Positions 9,693 through 19,815 of a stretch of 64,000 nucleotides of DNA are shown piece after piece (position 1 is the stretch's first letter; each line of letters begins with the position of its first letter). Below the pieces are notes generated by a model. It was given only the letters and a program-made list of their open reading frames with translations. It was not told the DNA's origin and made no database searches. The position numbers and the translations under genes were made by a program. Source of the DNA: Glutamicibacter ardleyensis (lineage in GTDB: Bacteria > Actinomycetota > Actinomycetes > Actinomycetales > Micrococcaceae); the NCBI RefSeq assembly GCF_014644555.1, contig NZ_BMKX01000013.1, positions 31,893 to 95,892 on the forward strand, in the 5' to 3' direction.

Positions 9693-10141
9693 TGGAAATT
9701 ATTCTTCGCGCTGCTGTGGTATTTGTGGTGTTGTGGCTTATTACCCGAGCAGTCGGGCGCTCCACGCTGGGTGAGCTCAGTTCGTTTGAATTGCTGTTGT
9801 TCATTACGATGGGTGACCTGGTGGAACAAGGAATTACTCAAGAAGATCATTCGATGGCCGGAGGTCTGGCGGCGGTCAGTACGATGGCGCTGTTAACGGT
9901 GATTGTAGGTTGGGCCAACGTACGCTGGCCTAAGCTCAGTGGCATTCTCCATGGGGAACCCGTGGTTAGCTTGAGCAACGGACGTCCGGACACTAAGGCT
10001 TTACGGGCTGAACGCATGGCGCTCCATGATTTTATGACGGCGGCACGTGGAGAAGGGTTCAAGAACTTCTCGGATATCGATTTAGCGGTGCTGGAGCCTA
10101 ACGGAAAGATCTCATTCTTCGCCAAGGAACAAGAGGGATAA
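9692..10141 (+). CDS. DUF421 (YetF-like) membrane protein
   Basis: The 149-residue protein matches the YetF/DUF421 pattern: an N-terminal membrane region (LRAAVVFVVLWLITRAVGR, then FELLLFITMGDL), a third hydrophobic segment near residue 50-70, then a cytosolic domain with G-P-V-(V)-L-like (GEPVVSLSNGRPD) and an RAERMALHDFM helix. YetF-like proteins are linked to envelope and spore stress in Bacillus; the biochemical role is unsettled. The start overlaps the stop of the upstream membrane gene (TGATG), so translation is coupled. I ignore a TTG three bases earlier. Confidence 0.85.
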   Translation: MEIILRAAVVFVVLWLITRAVGRSTLGELSSFELLLFITMGDLVEQGITQEDHSMAGGLAAVSTMALLTVIVGWANVRWPKLSGILHGEPVVSLSNGRPDTKALRAERMALHDFMTAARGEGFKNFSDIDLAVLEPNGKISFFAKEQEG

Positions 10142-11590
10142 GGCGATTTCTGAGACATCCGAATCAGCATAGATCGAGTTTGCTTCCATTGCCTCGGGAA
10201 GTCTTAAACCATCAAGTCAGAATATTCTATAACTGCTATTCAAGCGGAGAGACGCCAATTTTATTGCGCGGCACATGATCATCCGAAATCAGAATCGTGG
10301 AACATTCGAGCAGCAGAGGTTCTACAATCATGCGTTTCGAACAGTCATAAAAGCATAACAACGAAACTAGTTGTGAAATTCACCGCATTCGTATTCATGA
10401 AGGCCGCCAAGGACTCCGGCTTCTTCGACGAGCTCATGGACTTCATTAACCGAGGTGAGACCAGCTCAACGATAAAGACGGTTTCAAGCAACAGATCATC
10501 CGCGCCGGGTTTGAACGCGGGCTGAAAGCCGAGCGCACCGACCACCTCGGCTACGATAAGGGCGACAAGCAAGAAGAATTCATCCCGGATTCGCGCAACG
10601 GTTCCTGCCCGAAAATCTTATTCATCATCGCCGAAGACGTTGATCTGAACGTCGCGAGCGACCGTGCCGGCACACCAAGACAGCTCATCTCACCAACAAC
10701 AGCGCGGGCAAGGAGAAAAGAATAGAACGGGACATCAGCCAATCTCCGACTAGATGCGCCGCTCTATGAGAGGCTTGCAAGTACACTCCTATACTTACCA
10801 GTTGATCTCATCTTTTCTCAGCTAATACTCACAACGGATCTAGGATGCATTCAGGAGACCCACAGTTCGATTCCGCATATAAGCAGAACGGAGAGGGTGA
10901 TCGAGAACACCACTCACTTCCGTGACCTACCCATGGCGTAACGCTTAACGAATGGTCCTGGACCGCTGCCGAATCCGTAGAGGTAAACAGCGCCAACAAT
11001 TGCGTCCGTCAGGTCGGGATCCGGTCAACCGATGTCGCTGCTCCTCAGGCATAAAAAACCGAATCCACGTGGTACCGCGTAGCACGAATGGGGTTGCCTG
11101 CAAGGAGTAGACAATTATGCGACGTTACGCAGGTGGCGTGAGTACTTCTTCGCGCTCTGCATAGTCTTCTTCCGAGCCTTGGTCTTCTGTTCAAATTCCA
11201 CCGGCGGCACCATCCTATCTTCGAATGCAGCCCGTCAAAGTTTTACCAATGAACCCAAGCAATCACGGCATCAAGCACATCGGATTCAGTAGCCAAAGCT
11301 TCGGTTCTGAACGGTGGCTCTTTGGGCACTGCCTCATTTTTGAACAAGCCCATTATATTTTCGGAAGCGGCGTCATTTTATGCTCACCCATAATACCGAT
11401 CGAGGGAACAAGGCCCTCCGCGGTCAGCGTGTCAGTTATGCATGAGGTAGAAAGATTTGTTCTCGTGCAGCGACATGAATCCGACACATAGTACGGTCAG
11501 GGATTCAGATTAGCGCCGCTAGGCCAGTGTCGGCGTGGGAAGGACTGATCAGGCAATGGAAAATAGTGGCCCATCGCCTACTGTGGAGAA
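10142..11590. other. IS graveyard between the DUF421 and ankyrin genes
   Basis: This stretch holds an IS256-type transposase remnant (10381-10720) and otherwise no gene I can support. On the minus strand near 11115-11215, a short frame reading VPPVEFEQKTK resembles the C-terminal end of IS3-type transposases, but it is too short to call. Confidence 0.55.
10381..10720 (+). pseudogene. IS256-family (mutator-type) transposase remnant
   Basis: In one plus-strand frame the sequence encodes KQQIIRAGFERGLKAE, DHLGYDKGD, SRNGS and a degenerate EDVDLNVASDRAGT. These are the N-terminal blocks of IS256-type transposases (the intact form being close to HLGY-K, NGxxxKT, VPRDR). The frame has no start, key residues are lost, and the DDE domain is missing. 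A dead fragment. Confidence 0.75.
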
Positions 11591-11986
11591 ATGAACAACG
11601 ATTCCTCCCTCAATAAAGAACAGATTCTTCAACTGACGGCTCTTGCCATGGACCTGGCCCGCGAAGGCAAAATCACAGAATTAACAGAATTCTTAGACCA
11701 TGGATTCCCAATAGATATTCAGGACCCCGACGGCAACACCTTGCTGATGCTCGCCGCCTATAAAGGCGAAGTGGACACGGTCACCATGCTGCTCAACCGC
11801 GGTGCCAACGTCGATATCCGCAACAACAGGGACCAGTCGCCCCTCGCCGGAGCCCTTTTCAAGGGTGAAGAGACTATTTGCGTGCAGCTTGTGGCGGCCG
11901 GTGCCGATCTAGATGCGGGCACCCCGTCGCCCCGAGCCGCTGCCACGATGTTCTCCCGCGAACACCTGATTAACCCCGCTGGTTGA
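11591..11986 (+). CDS. Ankyrin-repeat protein
   Basis: The 131-residue soluble protein has about three ankyrin repeats: residues 36-65 region DPDGNTLLMLAAYKGEVDTV, then NRGANVDIRNNRDQSPLAGA, then AAGADLDAG. Ankyrin proteins of this size often lie beside catalase genes (AnkB in Pseudomonas is needed for full catalase activity), and here the gene converges on a catalase gene across a shared terminator. A role in catalase maturation or protection is therefore a reasonable inference. The ATG at 11591 follows TGTGGAGAA. Confidence 0.85.
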   Translation: MNNDSSLNKEQILQLTALAMDLAREGKITELTEFLDHGFPIDIQDPDGNTLLMLAAYKGEVDTVTMLLNRGANVDIRNNRDQSPLAGALFKGEETICVQLVAAGADLDAGTPSPRAAATMFSREHLINPAG

Positions 11987-12025
11987 ACCCCGGCCTCAGC
12001 AGGTGAGGTCCTGACATACAACGGC

Positions 12026-12063
12026 GGCACCCACCTGATGCACAAATGCTCAAGGTGGGTGCC
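12026..12063. terminator. Bidirectional terminator between ankyrin and catalase genes
   Basis: A perfect 11-bp stem (GGCACCCACCT / AGGTGGGTGCC) with a 16-base loop lies between convergent genes. There is no long T-run on either side. Confidence 0.7.
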
Positions 12064-12083
12064 ACCGCGATGGTCAGTATTGG

Positions 12084-13583
12084 CTACACGGCATCAGAGT
12101 TGACATCCACGTTGGAAATCTTTCCAGCCTGCAAAGCCTCAATGGCTGCACGGACACCTGCACCGTAGGCCGGATCGGCCTGAGTGCAGTTGTAGATGTG
12201 GCGCTCGATGGTGGCCTGTGACGCACCGTCGATGGCGCGGGCAGTATTCTCGAAGAGCACCTGACGCTGCTCTTGCGTCATCTTCTCGCGGAAGAGAATA
12301 CCAGGCTGCTCAAAGTAGTTGGCATCATCTTCGCGGTAGTTGAAACGGTCCGCAACGGCGCCAATCGACTGGGATGGATCGGCGTAAGCTGGCTGCTCGG
12401 GCCAGCGGCCGTAGGAGTTCGGCTCAATGCCGGGGGTGCGGCCCTGGTTACCGTCAACACGGCCTTGACCATCACGATGGTACGTATTGACCGGAGCGTT
12501 CTTCGCTGCATTCACAGGAATCTGGTGGTGGTTCACACCGACGCGATAGCGCTGGGCATCGCCGTAGGAGAACAGACGGCCCTGAAGCATACGGTCCGGA
12601 GAGAAACTGATGCCGGGGACAACGTTAGCCGGGGTAAAAGCTGCCTGTTCAACATCTGCATGGTAGTTCTCGGCGTTGCGGTTCAGTTCCCACTCGCCGA
12701 CCTCGATCAGCGGGTAGTCTTTCTTGGACCAGACCTTGGTGAGGTCAAACGGATGGTACTTGTAAGTCTCAGCATCAGCTTCAGGCATGATCTGTACCAT
12801 CAGCTTCCACTTCGGGAAGTTCCCATTTTCAATCGAGTCGAAGAGGTCGCGCTGGCTCGACTCGCGGTCCCCCGCAACCACGGCAGCAGCTTCTTGGTCC
12901 GTCAAGTTCTTGATGCCCTGCTGAGTGCGGTGGTGGAACTTAACCCAGAAACGCTCTCCCTCAGCGTTGATCAGGCTATAGGTGTGGGAGCCGAAACCGT
13001 GCATGTGACGGTAGCTTGCCGGAATGCCACGGTCAGACATGACGATCGTAACCTGGTGCAGGGACTCAGGTAGGTTGGTCCAGAAGTCCCAGTTATTCTC
13101 GGCACTGCGCAGATTGGTGCGAGGATCGCGCTTAACAGCACGGTTCAGGTCAGGGAACTTCAGCGGGTCACGGAAGAAGAAGACCGGGGTGTTGTTACCC
13201 ACCAAATCCCAGTTGCCCTCTTCGGTATAAAACTTCATGGCAAAGCCGCGGATATCACGCTCGGCGTCGGCAGCGCCGCGCTCACCGGCAACAGTGGAGA
13301 AGCGGGTGAACAGCTCAGTCTGCTTGCCAACCTCGGAGAAGATGTTCGCCTTGGTGTACTTAGTGATGTCGTTGGTGACCGTGAAGGTACCAAAAGCACC
13401 CGAGCCCTTGGCGTGCATGCGGCGCTCGGGGATGACCTCGCGGCTGAAGTGGGCCAGTTTCTCCAGAAACCATACGTCCTCCAGCAACATTGGTCCGCGG
13501 GGACCAGCGGTGAGGCTGTCCTGATTGTTAGCAACAGGAGCTCCTGCAGCGGTGGTCAGTGGCGCAGTGTTCTCAGTAGTCAT
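12084..13583 (-). CDS. katA: Monofunctional haem catalase
   Basis: The 499-residue protein is of usual length for a clade 3 small-subunit catalase. It shows the active-site block around the distal histidine ([15 protein letters not shown]), the asparagine region ([16 protein letters not shown]) and the proximal haem-ligand region ([19 protein letters not shown]), in the right order. It breaks down hydrogen peroxide in the cytosol. The start lies 4 bases after the stop of a Fur-family gene, so both are probably one transcript under peroxide control. An ankyrin gene converges from the other side. Confidence 0.97.
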   Translation of the reverse strand: MTTENTAPLTTAAGAPVANNQDSLTAGPRGPMLLEDVWFLEKLAHFSREVIPERRMHAKGSGAFGTFTVTNDITKYTKANIFSEVGKQTELFTRFSTVAGERGAADAERDIRGFAMKFYTEEGNWDLVGNNTPVFFFRDPLKFPDLNRAVKRDPRTNLRSAENNWDFWTNLPESLHQVTIVMSDRGIPASYRHMHGFGSHTYSLINAEGERFWVKFHHRTQQGIKNLTDQEAAAVVAGDRESSQRDLFDSIENGNFPKWKLMVQIMPEADAETYKYHPFDLTKVWSKKDYPLIEVGEWELNRNAENYHADVEQAAFTPANVVPGISFSPDRMLQGRLFSYGDAQRYRVGVNHHQIPVNAAKNAPVNTYHRDGQGRVDGNQGRTPGIEPNSYGRWPEQPAYADPSQSIGAVADRFNYREDDANYFEQPGILFREKMTQEQRQVLFENTARAIDGASQATIERHIYNCTQADPAYGAGVRAAIEALQAGKISNVDVNSDAV

Positions 13584-13587
13584 ATTG

Positions 13588-14052
13588 TTATTCGCTCCTT
13601 GTGGTGTTCGACGATGATTGCGTCAAAAGTTTTGTGGCTGTGCAGTCCGGGCAAATTCCCCAATAGATCACATCGGCTTCGTCAATGCTGTAACCGTGGC
13701 TGTCAGAGGCATGCAGGCAAGGCCCCTGGCCGATGGCACAATCCACGTCGGTGATTTTTCCGCAATCGCGGCACACCGCGTGGTGATGATTATCCCCCAC
13801 CCTGCGTTCATAGCGTGCCGTTGACCCGGAAGGTTTAATGCATCGCAGCAGTCCAACATCAACCAATGTAGTCAACACGTCATAGACAGCCTGCTTAGAA
13901 ATGCTATCCGTCCCTTGGTGAATGGCATCAAAAACATCATTGGCATCGGCATGGGGTCGGGCATCAACAGCATTAAGAACAGCAATACGGGCACGCGTCA
14001 CGCGCAGCGAAGCTGCCCGCAACATTTTCTCGAATTCCTGATCGGTAGCCAT
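13588..14052 (-). CDS. furA: Fur-family regulator (FurA/PerR/CatR type)
   Basis: The 154-residue protein has the winged helix of Fur proteins ([20 protein letters not shown]), the metal-binding [10 protein letters not shown] motif and a late CPDC motif that with the first pair makes a structural zinc site. Fur proteins encoded directly in front of catalase in actinobacteria (FurA, FurS, CatR) are redox-responsive repressors of their own operon. The catalase start follows 4 bases downstream. A candidate operator lies at 14075-14087. The choice of peroxide rather than iron sensing rests on context. Confidence 0.92.
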   Translation of the reverse strand: MATDQEFEKMLRAASLRVTRARIAVLNAVDARPHADANDVFDAIHQGTDSISKQAVYDVLTTLVDVGLLRCIKPSGSTARYERRVGDNHHHAVCRDCGKITDVDCAIGQGPCLHASDSHGYSIDEADVIYWGICPDCTATKLLTQSSSNTTRSE

Positions 14053-14074
14053 GGTTCGACCCTACCTGCTTTTC

Positions 14075-14087
14075 TGGACTCAGTCCA
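14075..14087. promoter_or_regulatory. Candidate Fur/PerR operator
   Basis: A perfect 13-base palindrome, TGGACTCAGTCCA, lies 23 bases before the Fur gene start, in an AT-rich promoter region. Self-regulation by the product is the obvious inference. Confidence 0.5.
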
Positions 14088-14233
14088 ATTAATCTTTCTA
14101 TGGTGCGACACGTTTCTTCCACATCAGGTGACTCCGTTAAGACGCCGAGGATAAGATGAGGCGAAGACCACTCCATCGCTAATTGCTGGCGTACCGGTGG
14201 TCTCGCCAGTCGCCCTTAGCCGAAGGATGCACC

Positions 14234-15627
14234 GTGACAACAGCTAGCTCGATCGACGGTCGCCTTTTCAGTACTTGGGATCAATCGATGCCCCCTTCGT
14301 CCCGGGCTCCTTCGTCACCACGGGGCGCTCATCCGGCCTGCGCCACATCGGACTCATCGACCACGTCACCCTCACCGACACCGGCGCGCTCTCCGGCGAA
14401 GGTCGTGTGCTGGGGTCAATCGACGCAGACGGCAACCTAACCACATCACGTGCGAGCCCATTCTTCGAGACTGCGCTTCTGAAGGCGACGGCTGACGAGA
14501 TCGAGTCGGTATACCAGGCGGCCGGTGCGACGCTTGGCGTGGGCACACTCGTGGAAACGCCCGAGATCGAGGCAAAACTCATTCCTAGCAGATTCAACCG
14601 ACACACATTCTGGTGTGGGCAGAGTGGCTCAGGCAAGACCTATGCGCTCGGCGTCGTACTGGAACAGCTCTTGATCCACACGGCATTGCCGATGGTCATC
14701 TTCGACCCCAATGCCGGCTTCGTACGTCTCCGCGACTTGCGCTCAGACAGCCAGACCGACGCGCATCGCGCTCTCCGGGGCCGCGACATCCGGGTCCTAA
14801 GGCCCGCTGGACAGGGTCCGGAAGCCCTCCGAGCACGCTTTCGAGATTTTTCCATGCAATCAAGAGCAGCGGTCCTCCGTCTCGACCCCATAGTCGACAG
14901 GGACGAGTACAACGTGCTCACACGGGTCACCGGCGACAAAGACATAGACCGTGAGGGGATCCTGCCAGCGCTGCGTGCCAACGATGATCCTGCAGCGGAT
15001 CTGCTCATCAAGCGGGTCGAGAATCTTCGGATGGCCGATTGGACCGTGTGGGCCCATGGTGGTGCAGACGTGAACACCGTCCTGGATGAGCGACCCGACG
15101 CGACTGTGCTCGACATCGGAGGCTTCGCCTATCACCCCGGCGAGAAGCTAGTCATCGCCCTCGCCGTTCTCGATGACCTGTGGGCGAAGCGCGAAGCCCG
15201 CCGGCCGATCCTCATCGTCATCGACGAGGCACACAACCTGTGTTCACCTGATAACGACAGCCCCCTGCATCGGGCCGTGCGCGAGCGGATCATCCAGATC
15301 GCCGCCGAAGGCCGCAAGTTCGGGTTGTGGTTGCTGCTGTCGACCCAGAGGCCCTCCAAGATCCATCCGAGCATTCTCTCCCAATGCGACAACCTGGCGC
15401 TGATGCGAATGAGCTCGCCCGTGGACCTTACGGAACTTGCAACCGTCTTCGGGTTCGTTCCCCCGTCAATGCTCGCCCGTTCGCCCCGATTTCAACAGGG
15501 TGAAGCCCTCTTCGCCGGCGGCTTCGTGCCGGCGCCGACTCTGCTCAAGGTTCAAGAGCGTCTCACCCACGAGGGCGGCTCAGACGTGGGCGTGCCCCCT
15601 GCGTTGATGTCCCCACCCACCGACTGA
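14234..15627 (+). CDS. HerA-like DUF87 ATP-binding protein, possible frameshift near the start
   Basis: The long frame from about 14275 gives 450 residues with Walker A GQSGSGKTYA, Walker B LIVIDEAHNL and the WLLLSTQRPSKI block typical of HerA/DUF87 hexameric DNA translocases. A GTG at 14234, with AAGGA upstream, begins VTTASSIDGRLFSTWDQS in a different frame, and a switch near the CCCCC run at 14286-14291 would join it to the long frame. So the gene either starts at a weak TTG (14275) or is frameshifted at its N-terminus. No nuclease (NurA or Sir2 partner) lies next to it. It could serve plasmid transfer, repair or defence. Confidence 0.75.
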
Positions 15628-15639
15628 CCTGGGGACAGC

Positions 15640-15855
15640 CGACGTGTGACGGGCACCGCCGACGCTGAAACTAGTCGGGGTAGCCCCGTCACCAAGGCCC
15701 GAACCGGGACGGTGCGCCGCAAACTCATCCAGGTTCCGGCGCGCATCGCCACAAGGGCCAGGAAAATCCGGCTCCGCATGCCGGTGGCTTGGCCTTGGCA
15801 ACCCGAATGGGAACGGGTCTTCACAGCCATCCACGCCCCACCCCACGTGGCATGG
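15640..15855 (+). pseudogene. IS1380-family transposase C-terminal remnant
   Basis: The frame encodes GTVRRKLIQVPARIATRARKI, LRMPVAWPWQ and FTAIHAPP (quoted in parts), which match the C-terminal end of IS1380-type DDE transposases. No N-terminal or catalytic part is present. It follows the HerA-like gene directly, so an IS end or deletion lies near 15630. Confidence 0.75.
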
Positions 15856-16099
15856 GAACCGTTCATCGCGCCTTCACCGGCGAAGCTGGGAAACCACCGT
15901 GGAACATCCACTGGCAGCGAGGCCGGCCAGCCGTGCCCAAAACGAAACCGCCCCCGACCGCAGAAATCAAACGACGGTCAGAGGCGGATCGGTGGATTCA
16001 GGTTAAAAACTCACCACGGGTGACTGGTTCCAGCGTCGAAGCGCGGGCACCAATTTTGGCTTCCTCGCCTCGGCGCCTATAAGAAATATTCGTCACTTT

Positions 16100-17269
16100 T
16101 CAGGCTGGAATGAGGTACCCCGCCGTGCATTGGAGACCTTTGGAAGCCTCTGAACCGGATCTGGGTTCCGGTTGAGTTGCTAAGTCTCGCTCGATGTCGC
16201 CGCGGATGAAGCCCTCGACCTTTTCCTTGGCGATGTCGTCGTTGTACTGCTCCGGCGGGGACTTCATGAAGTAGGAGGATGCCGAGAGGATCGGTCCGCC
16301 GATGCCACGGTCGAGGGCGATCTTGGCGGCGCGCACGGCGTCGATGATGACACCGGCGGAGTTCGGGGAGTCCCACACCTCGAGCTTGTACTCCAGGGAC
16401 ACCGAGGCATCGCCGAAGTTTCGGCCTTCAAGACGCACGAAGGCCCACTTGCGGTCATCGAGCCAGGCAACGTAGTCGCTCGGGCCGATGTGCACGTCGT
16501 CGGCTTCCAACTTGGCGGAGGTGTTGGAGGTGACTGCCTGGGTCTTGGAGATCTTCTTGGATTCCAAGCGGTCGCGCTCAAGCATGTTCTTGAAGTCCAT
16601 GTTGCCGCCGACGTTCAGCTGGTAGGTGCGGTCCAGGACCACCCCGCGGTCTTCGAACAGCTTGGCCATCACGCGGTGGGTGATGGTGGCGCCGATCTGG
16701 GACTTGATGTCGTCGCCCACGATCGGGACACCGGCAGCGGTGAACTTGTCGGCCCACTCCTTGGTTCCGGCGATGAACACCGGCAGCGCGTTGACGAAGC
16801 CGACACCGGCGTCGATGCATGCCTGGGCGTAGAACTTGGCAGCCGCGTCCGATCCGACGGGCAGGTAGCAAACCAGCACGTCGACCTTGGCGTCCTTCAG
16901 GGCTGCAACCATGTCCACCGGAGCGGCGGAGGATTCGGTGATGGTCTCGCGGTAGTACTTGCCCAGGCCGTCAAGGGTGTGGCCGCGCTGCACGGTGACG
17001 CCCGTGGCCGGCACGTCGGCGATCTTGATGGTGTTGTTCTCGGAAGCGAGGATGGCGTCGGCCAGGTCCAGCCCGACCTTCTTCTCGTCAACGTCGAATG
17101 CGGCGACAAACTGCACGTCGTTGACGTGGTACTTGCCGAACTGCACGTGCATCAGACCGGGAACGGTGGCCTGCGGGTCCGCGTCACGGTAGTACTCGAC
17201 ACCCTGAACCAATGACGTGGCGCAGTTGCCCACGCCAACGATTGCAACCCGAATCGGATTAGTTGCCAT
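16100..17269 (-). CDS. ino1: Inositol-3-phosphate (1L-myo-inositol-1-phosphate) synthase
   Basis: The 389-residue protein has the NAD-binding start [20 protein letters not shown] and the conserved catalytic blocks [15 protein letters not shown] and [11 protein letters not shown] of the actinobacterial enzyme. It converts glucose-6-phosphate to inositol-phosphate, the entry step to mycothiol and phosphatidylinositol. Its start overlaps the end of the hydrolase gene by 11 bases. A mycothiol-dependent dehydrogenase follows in the same unit, so the gene probably raises mycothiol supply for formaldehyde oxidation. The last 25 or so residues look unlike the family and may be a read-through tail; an IS1380 remnant lies just beyond. 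Confidence 0.93.
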   Translation of the reverse strand: MATNPIRVAIVGVGNCATSLVQGVEYYRDADPQATVPGLMHVQFGKYHVNDVQFVAAFDVDEKKVGLDLADAILASENNTIKIADVPATGVTVQRGHTLDGLGKYYRETITESSAAPVDMVAALKDAKVDVLVCYLPVGSDAAAKFYAQACIDAGVGFVNALPVFIAGTKEWADKFTAAGVPIVGDDIKSQIGATITHRVMAKLFEDRGVVLDRTYQLNVGGNMDFKNMLERDRLESKKISKTQAVTSNTSAKLEADDVHIGPSDYVAWLDDRKWAFVRLEGRNFGDASVSLEYKLEVWDSPNSAGVIIDAVRAAKIALDRGIGGPILSASSYFMKSPPEQYNDDIAKEKVEGFIRGDIERDLATQPEPRSGSEASKGLQCTAGYLIPA

Positions 17270-17888
17270 TCTTGATCCATTTCTCTAGGGTGGGTGCCTC
17301 GGCACCGATCGTGGTTCCGTCCCCGTGCCCGGTGTTGACCACCGTGTGCCCCGGCAGTGTGAGCAGGCGTTCGCGGATCGAGTCGATGATCGTCTCGAAA
17401 CTCGAATGGCTGCGCCCGGTGGCCCCGGGGCCCCCGTTGAACAGGGTGTCCCCGGAGAACAGGGTGTCCAGATCCGGGACGTGGAAGCAGGTCGAGCCGG
17501 GGGAGTGCCCCGGGGTGTGCAGGGCCACCAGGGTGGTCCCGGCAACCTCGAACGTGTCCCCGTCCTTGATCTCGTGGTCCGCGGTGGTGCCGGGGAAAAC
17601 ATCTTCCCAGAGCATCTGGTCCGCCGGGTTCAGGAACACCGGGGCGGCCACCGCCTCGGCGAACTCGCGGGCGTAGCGGATGTGGTCGTCGTGCCCGTGG
17701 GTCAACAGCACGGCCTTGACCGCGCGGTCCCCGACCGCTTCCCTGATTTTTTCCGGGTCGTGGGCCGGGTCGATCACGAAAACCTCCGAGTCGTCCCCGA
17801 TGATCCACACGTTGTTATCGACCTCCCAGGTCCCCCCGTCCAGGGAGAAAGTGCCGGAGGTGATGATGTTTTGGATCTGCGCGCCCAT
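17259..17888 (-). CDS. Metallo-beta-lactamase-fold hydrolase linked to mycothiol-dependent formaldehyde oxidation
   Basis: The 209-residue protein carries the metal-binding motif THGHDDH, the HTPGHSPGS block, GDTLF and a terminal TGHGDGTT, as in glyoxalase II-like hydrolases. Genes of this type next to mscR are common in actinobacteria and are thought to hydrolyse the S-formyl-mycothiol thioester to formate. The start directly abuts the stop of the dehydrogenase gene, and the end overlaps ino1, giving a tight dehydrogenase-hydrolase-synthase operon. The substrate is inferred from context. Confidence 0.9.
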   Translation of the reverse strand: MGAQIQNIITSGTFSLDGGTWEVDNNVWIIGDDSEVFVIDPAHDPEKIREAVGDRAVKAVLLTHGHDDHIRYAREFAEAVAAPVFLNPADQMLWEDVFPGTTADHEIKDGDTFEVAGTTLVALHTPGHSPGSTCFHVPDLDTLFSGDTLFNGGPGATGRSHSSFETIIDSIRERLLTLPGHTVVNTGHGDGTTIGAEAPTLEKWIKNGN

Positions 17889-18974
17889 TTAGAGTTCCAC
17901 CACCGAGCGCAGGACCTTGCCCTCGCCCATCTTGGTGAACGCCGCCTCCACATCGCCCAGGGAGATGCGTTCGGTGACGAACGCATCCAAATCCAGGCGC
18001 CCGAGCTTGTATTGCTCGACCAGCATCGGGAAATCACGGCTCGGCAGGCAGTCGCCGTACCAGGAGGACTTCAACGATCCGCCGTGGCCAAAGACATCGA
18101 GCAACGGAAGCTCGAGCTTCATCTCCGGGTTCGGGACACCGACCAACACCACGCGGCCGGCGAGGTCGCGGGCGTAGAACGCCTGCTTGTAGGTTTCGGG
18201 ACGGCCCACCGCGTCGATGACCACATCGGCGCCGAAGCCCCCGGTGTGGGACTTGATTCCCTCGACGGCGTCGGAGGTCTTGGAGTTCACGGTGTGTGTG
18301 GCACCGAGGTTCTTGGCCATCGCCAGCTTCTCGTCGTCGATGTCCACGGCCACGATGGTCGTGGCTCCGGCCAGCTTGGCTCCGGCGATCGCTGCAATGC
18401 CCACGCCGCCGCACCCAATGACTGCCACGGATTCCCCGCGCTTGACCTCGCCGGTGTTCATCGCCGCACCGATCCCGGCCATCAAACCGCACCCCAGCAG
18501 GCCCACGGCCGCGGCGTCGACATCCTCATCGACCTTGGTGCACTGCCCGGCAGCGACCAGGGTCTTTTCGGCGAACGCGCCAATGCCCAGGGCCGGGGAG
18601 AGTTCGGTGCCGTCCTCCAGGGTCATTTTCTGGGTGGCGTTGGCGGTGTTGAAGCAGTACTGCGGCTGGCCCTTGGCGCAGGAACGGCACTGCCCGCACA
18701 CCGCACGCCAGTTCAGGATCACCCGGTCCCCGACGACGACGTTGGTGACGCCCTCGCCCAGGGCCGAGACCACACCGGTGGCCTCGTGGCCCAAAAGGTA
18801 GGGGAATTCGTCCCCGATGCCGCCGTGCTTGTAGTGCAGGTCGGTGTGGCAGACACCGCAGGTGAGGATGTCGACCACTGCCTCCCCGGGTCCGGGGTCC
18901 GGGATCACGATGGTGACGGTTTCAACCGGGGCGTCCTTGGCTCGGACGATGACTGCTTGGACTTTCTGGGACAT
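17889..18974 (-). CDS. mscR: NAD/mycothiol-dependent formaldehyde dehydrogenase (S-nitrosomycothiol reductase)
   Basis: The 361-residue zinc-dependent dehydrogenase shows the catalytic-zinc block [20 protein letters not shown], the structural-zinc set CGQCRSC...QYC and the Rossmann motif [10 protein letters not shown]. It oxidises the formaldehyde-mycothiol adduct to S-formyl-mycothiol and can also reduce S-nitrosomycothiol. I start it at the ATG at 18974, preceded by GGAG; the frame extends 13 codons upstream without a ribosome site. The hydrolase and ino1 genes follow. The sugar-phosphate pair for formaldehyde fixation lies upstream on the same strand. Confidence 0.93.
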   Translation of the reverse strand: MSQKVQAVIVRAKDAPVETVTIVIPDPGPGEAVVDILTCGVCHTDLHYKHGGIGDEFPYLLGHEATGVVSALGEGVTNVVVGDRVILNWRAVCGQCRSCAKGQPQYCFNTANATQKMTLEDGTELSPALGIGAFAEKTLVAAGQCTKVDEDVDAAAVGLLGCGLMAGIGAAMNTGEVKRGESVAVIGCGGVGIAAIAGAKLAGATTIVAVDIDDEKLAMAKNLGATHTVNSKTSDAVEGIKSHTGGFGADVVIDAVGRPETYKQAFYARDLAGRVVLVGVPNPEMKLELPLLDVFGHGGSLKSSWYGDCLPSRDFPMLVEQYKLGRLDLDAFVTERISLGDVEAAFTKMGEGKVLRSVVEL

Positions 18975-19124
18975 GACACTCCATTCATGTGTGGCCTGCG
19001 GAAGCATGGCCACGGTTTTTATTGATATTGAGACTGTATTTGACGCCGGGGTGGCGCAACTAGTGTTGGAACTCGCTCCGAAGCTGGAGTACCCGTCCTT
19101 CTTGGAAGGTGCGGGAAGCCATCG

Positions 19125-19760
19125 TCAAGAGTTGGATGAGGAGATTGCTGCGCGGAGCTTCTTGGCTTCCAATGCGGGATCCGCGGCGCTGTGGACGGAC
19201 CTGCCGATAACGGCAACATCTGCACCTGCACGCTGGACGGATTCGATGGTGTCCAGGCTTACACCGCCGGCAACGGAGAACGGGACACGGGCCTCTTCCC
19301 CGGCCGCCAGCAGACCGCCCAGGTCGTGACCGGGCTGGGCCTGCTCGTCGAGGCCGGCGTGGAACTCCACGAATTTCGCCCCCAGTGCCCGGGCTTCCTT
19401 GGCGCGGGTGACCTTGTCCGCCACACCGATGAGGTCAACGACGATGCCCTTGTTGTGGGCCCTGGCCGCCTTGACACCACCGGCAATGGTGGAATCGTCC
19501 GCGCTTCCGAGGATGGATACCAAGTCGGCACCGGCCTTGAAGGCGATGTCGGCCTCGAGTTCTCCGGCGTCCATGGTCTTCATGTCGGCAAAGACGATCT
19601 TGTCCGGGTGGGCCGCCTTGATGGCGGTAACAGCGGACAGCCCTGCGGCCTTGATCAAAGGAGTTCCGAGCTCGATGATGTCCACGTATTCGGCAACTTG
19701 ACCGGCCAGCAATAGGGCATCTTCGACCGTAAGGAGGTCCATGGCTACTTGGAGCTTCAA
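19125..19760 (-). CDS. hxlA: 3-hexulose-6-phosphate synthase
   Basis: The 211-residue protein matches the orotidine-decarboxylase-like fold of hexulose-phosphate synthase: MKLQVAMDLL at the start, DIIELGTPLI, FADMKTMDAGE and the phosphate-binding VAGGVS and AVIGRSVH blocks. It joins formaldehyde to ribulose-5-phosphate, the first step of the ribulose monophosphate cycle. The isomerase gene lies 55 bases upstream. About 150 bases separate it from mscR, so these may be one long transcript or two. The order isomerase then synthase is like that in methylotrophic mycobacteria. Confidence 0.93.
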   Translation of the reverse strand: MKLQVAMDLLTVEDALLLAGQVAEYVDIIELGTPLIKAAGLSAVTAIKAAHPDKIVFADMKTMDAGELEADIAFKAGADLVSILGSADDSTIAGGVKAARAHNKGIVVDLIGVADKVTRAKEARALGAKFVEFHAGLDEQAQPGHDLGGLLAAGEEARVPFSVAGGVSLDTIESVQRAGADVAVIGRSVHSAADPALEAKKLRAAISSSNS

Positions 19761-19815
19761 GATGTTAGATCTTTCTGTAGGGATCTGCGGTATGTCCTAA
19801 AAACGAAGACGTTGG

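Noticed and set aside
12273..13073. A 266-codon open frame opposite the catalase gene
   Set aside because: The catalase on the other strand is unambiguous, and the frame mirrors its codons.
16490..17215. A 241-codon open frame opposite ino1
   Set aside because: Mirror of the inositol-phosphate synthase frame, without a family match.
17325..19025. A 566-codon open frame on the plus strand opposite the hydrolase and mscR genes
   Set aside because: It is the mirror frame of GC-rich genes with clear motifs on the minus strand; its glycine/histidine/valine-rich sequence has no ribosome site or motif.
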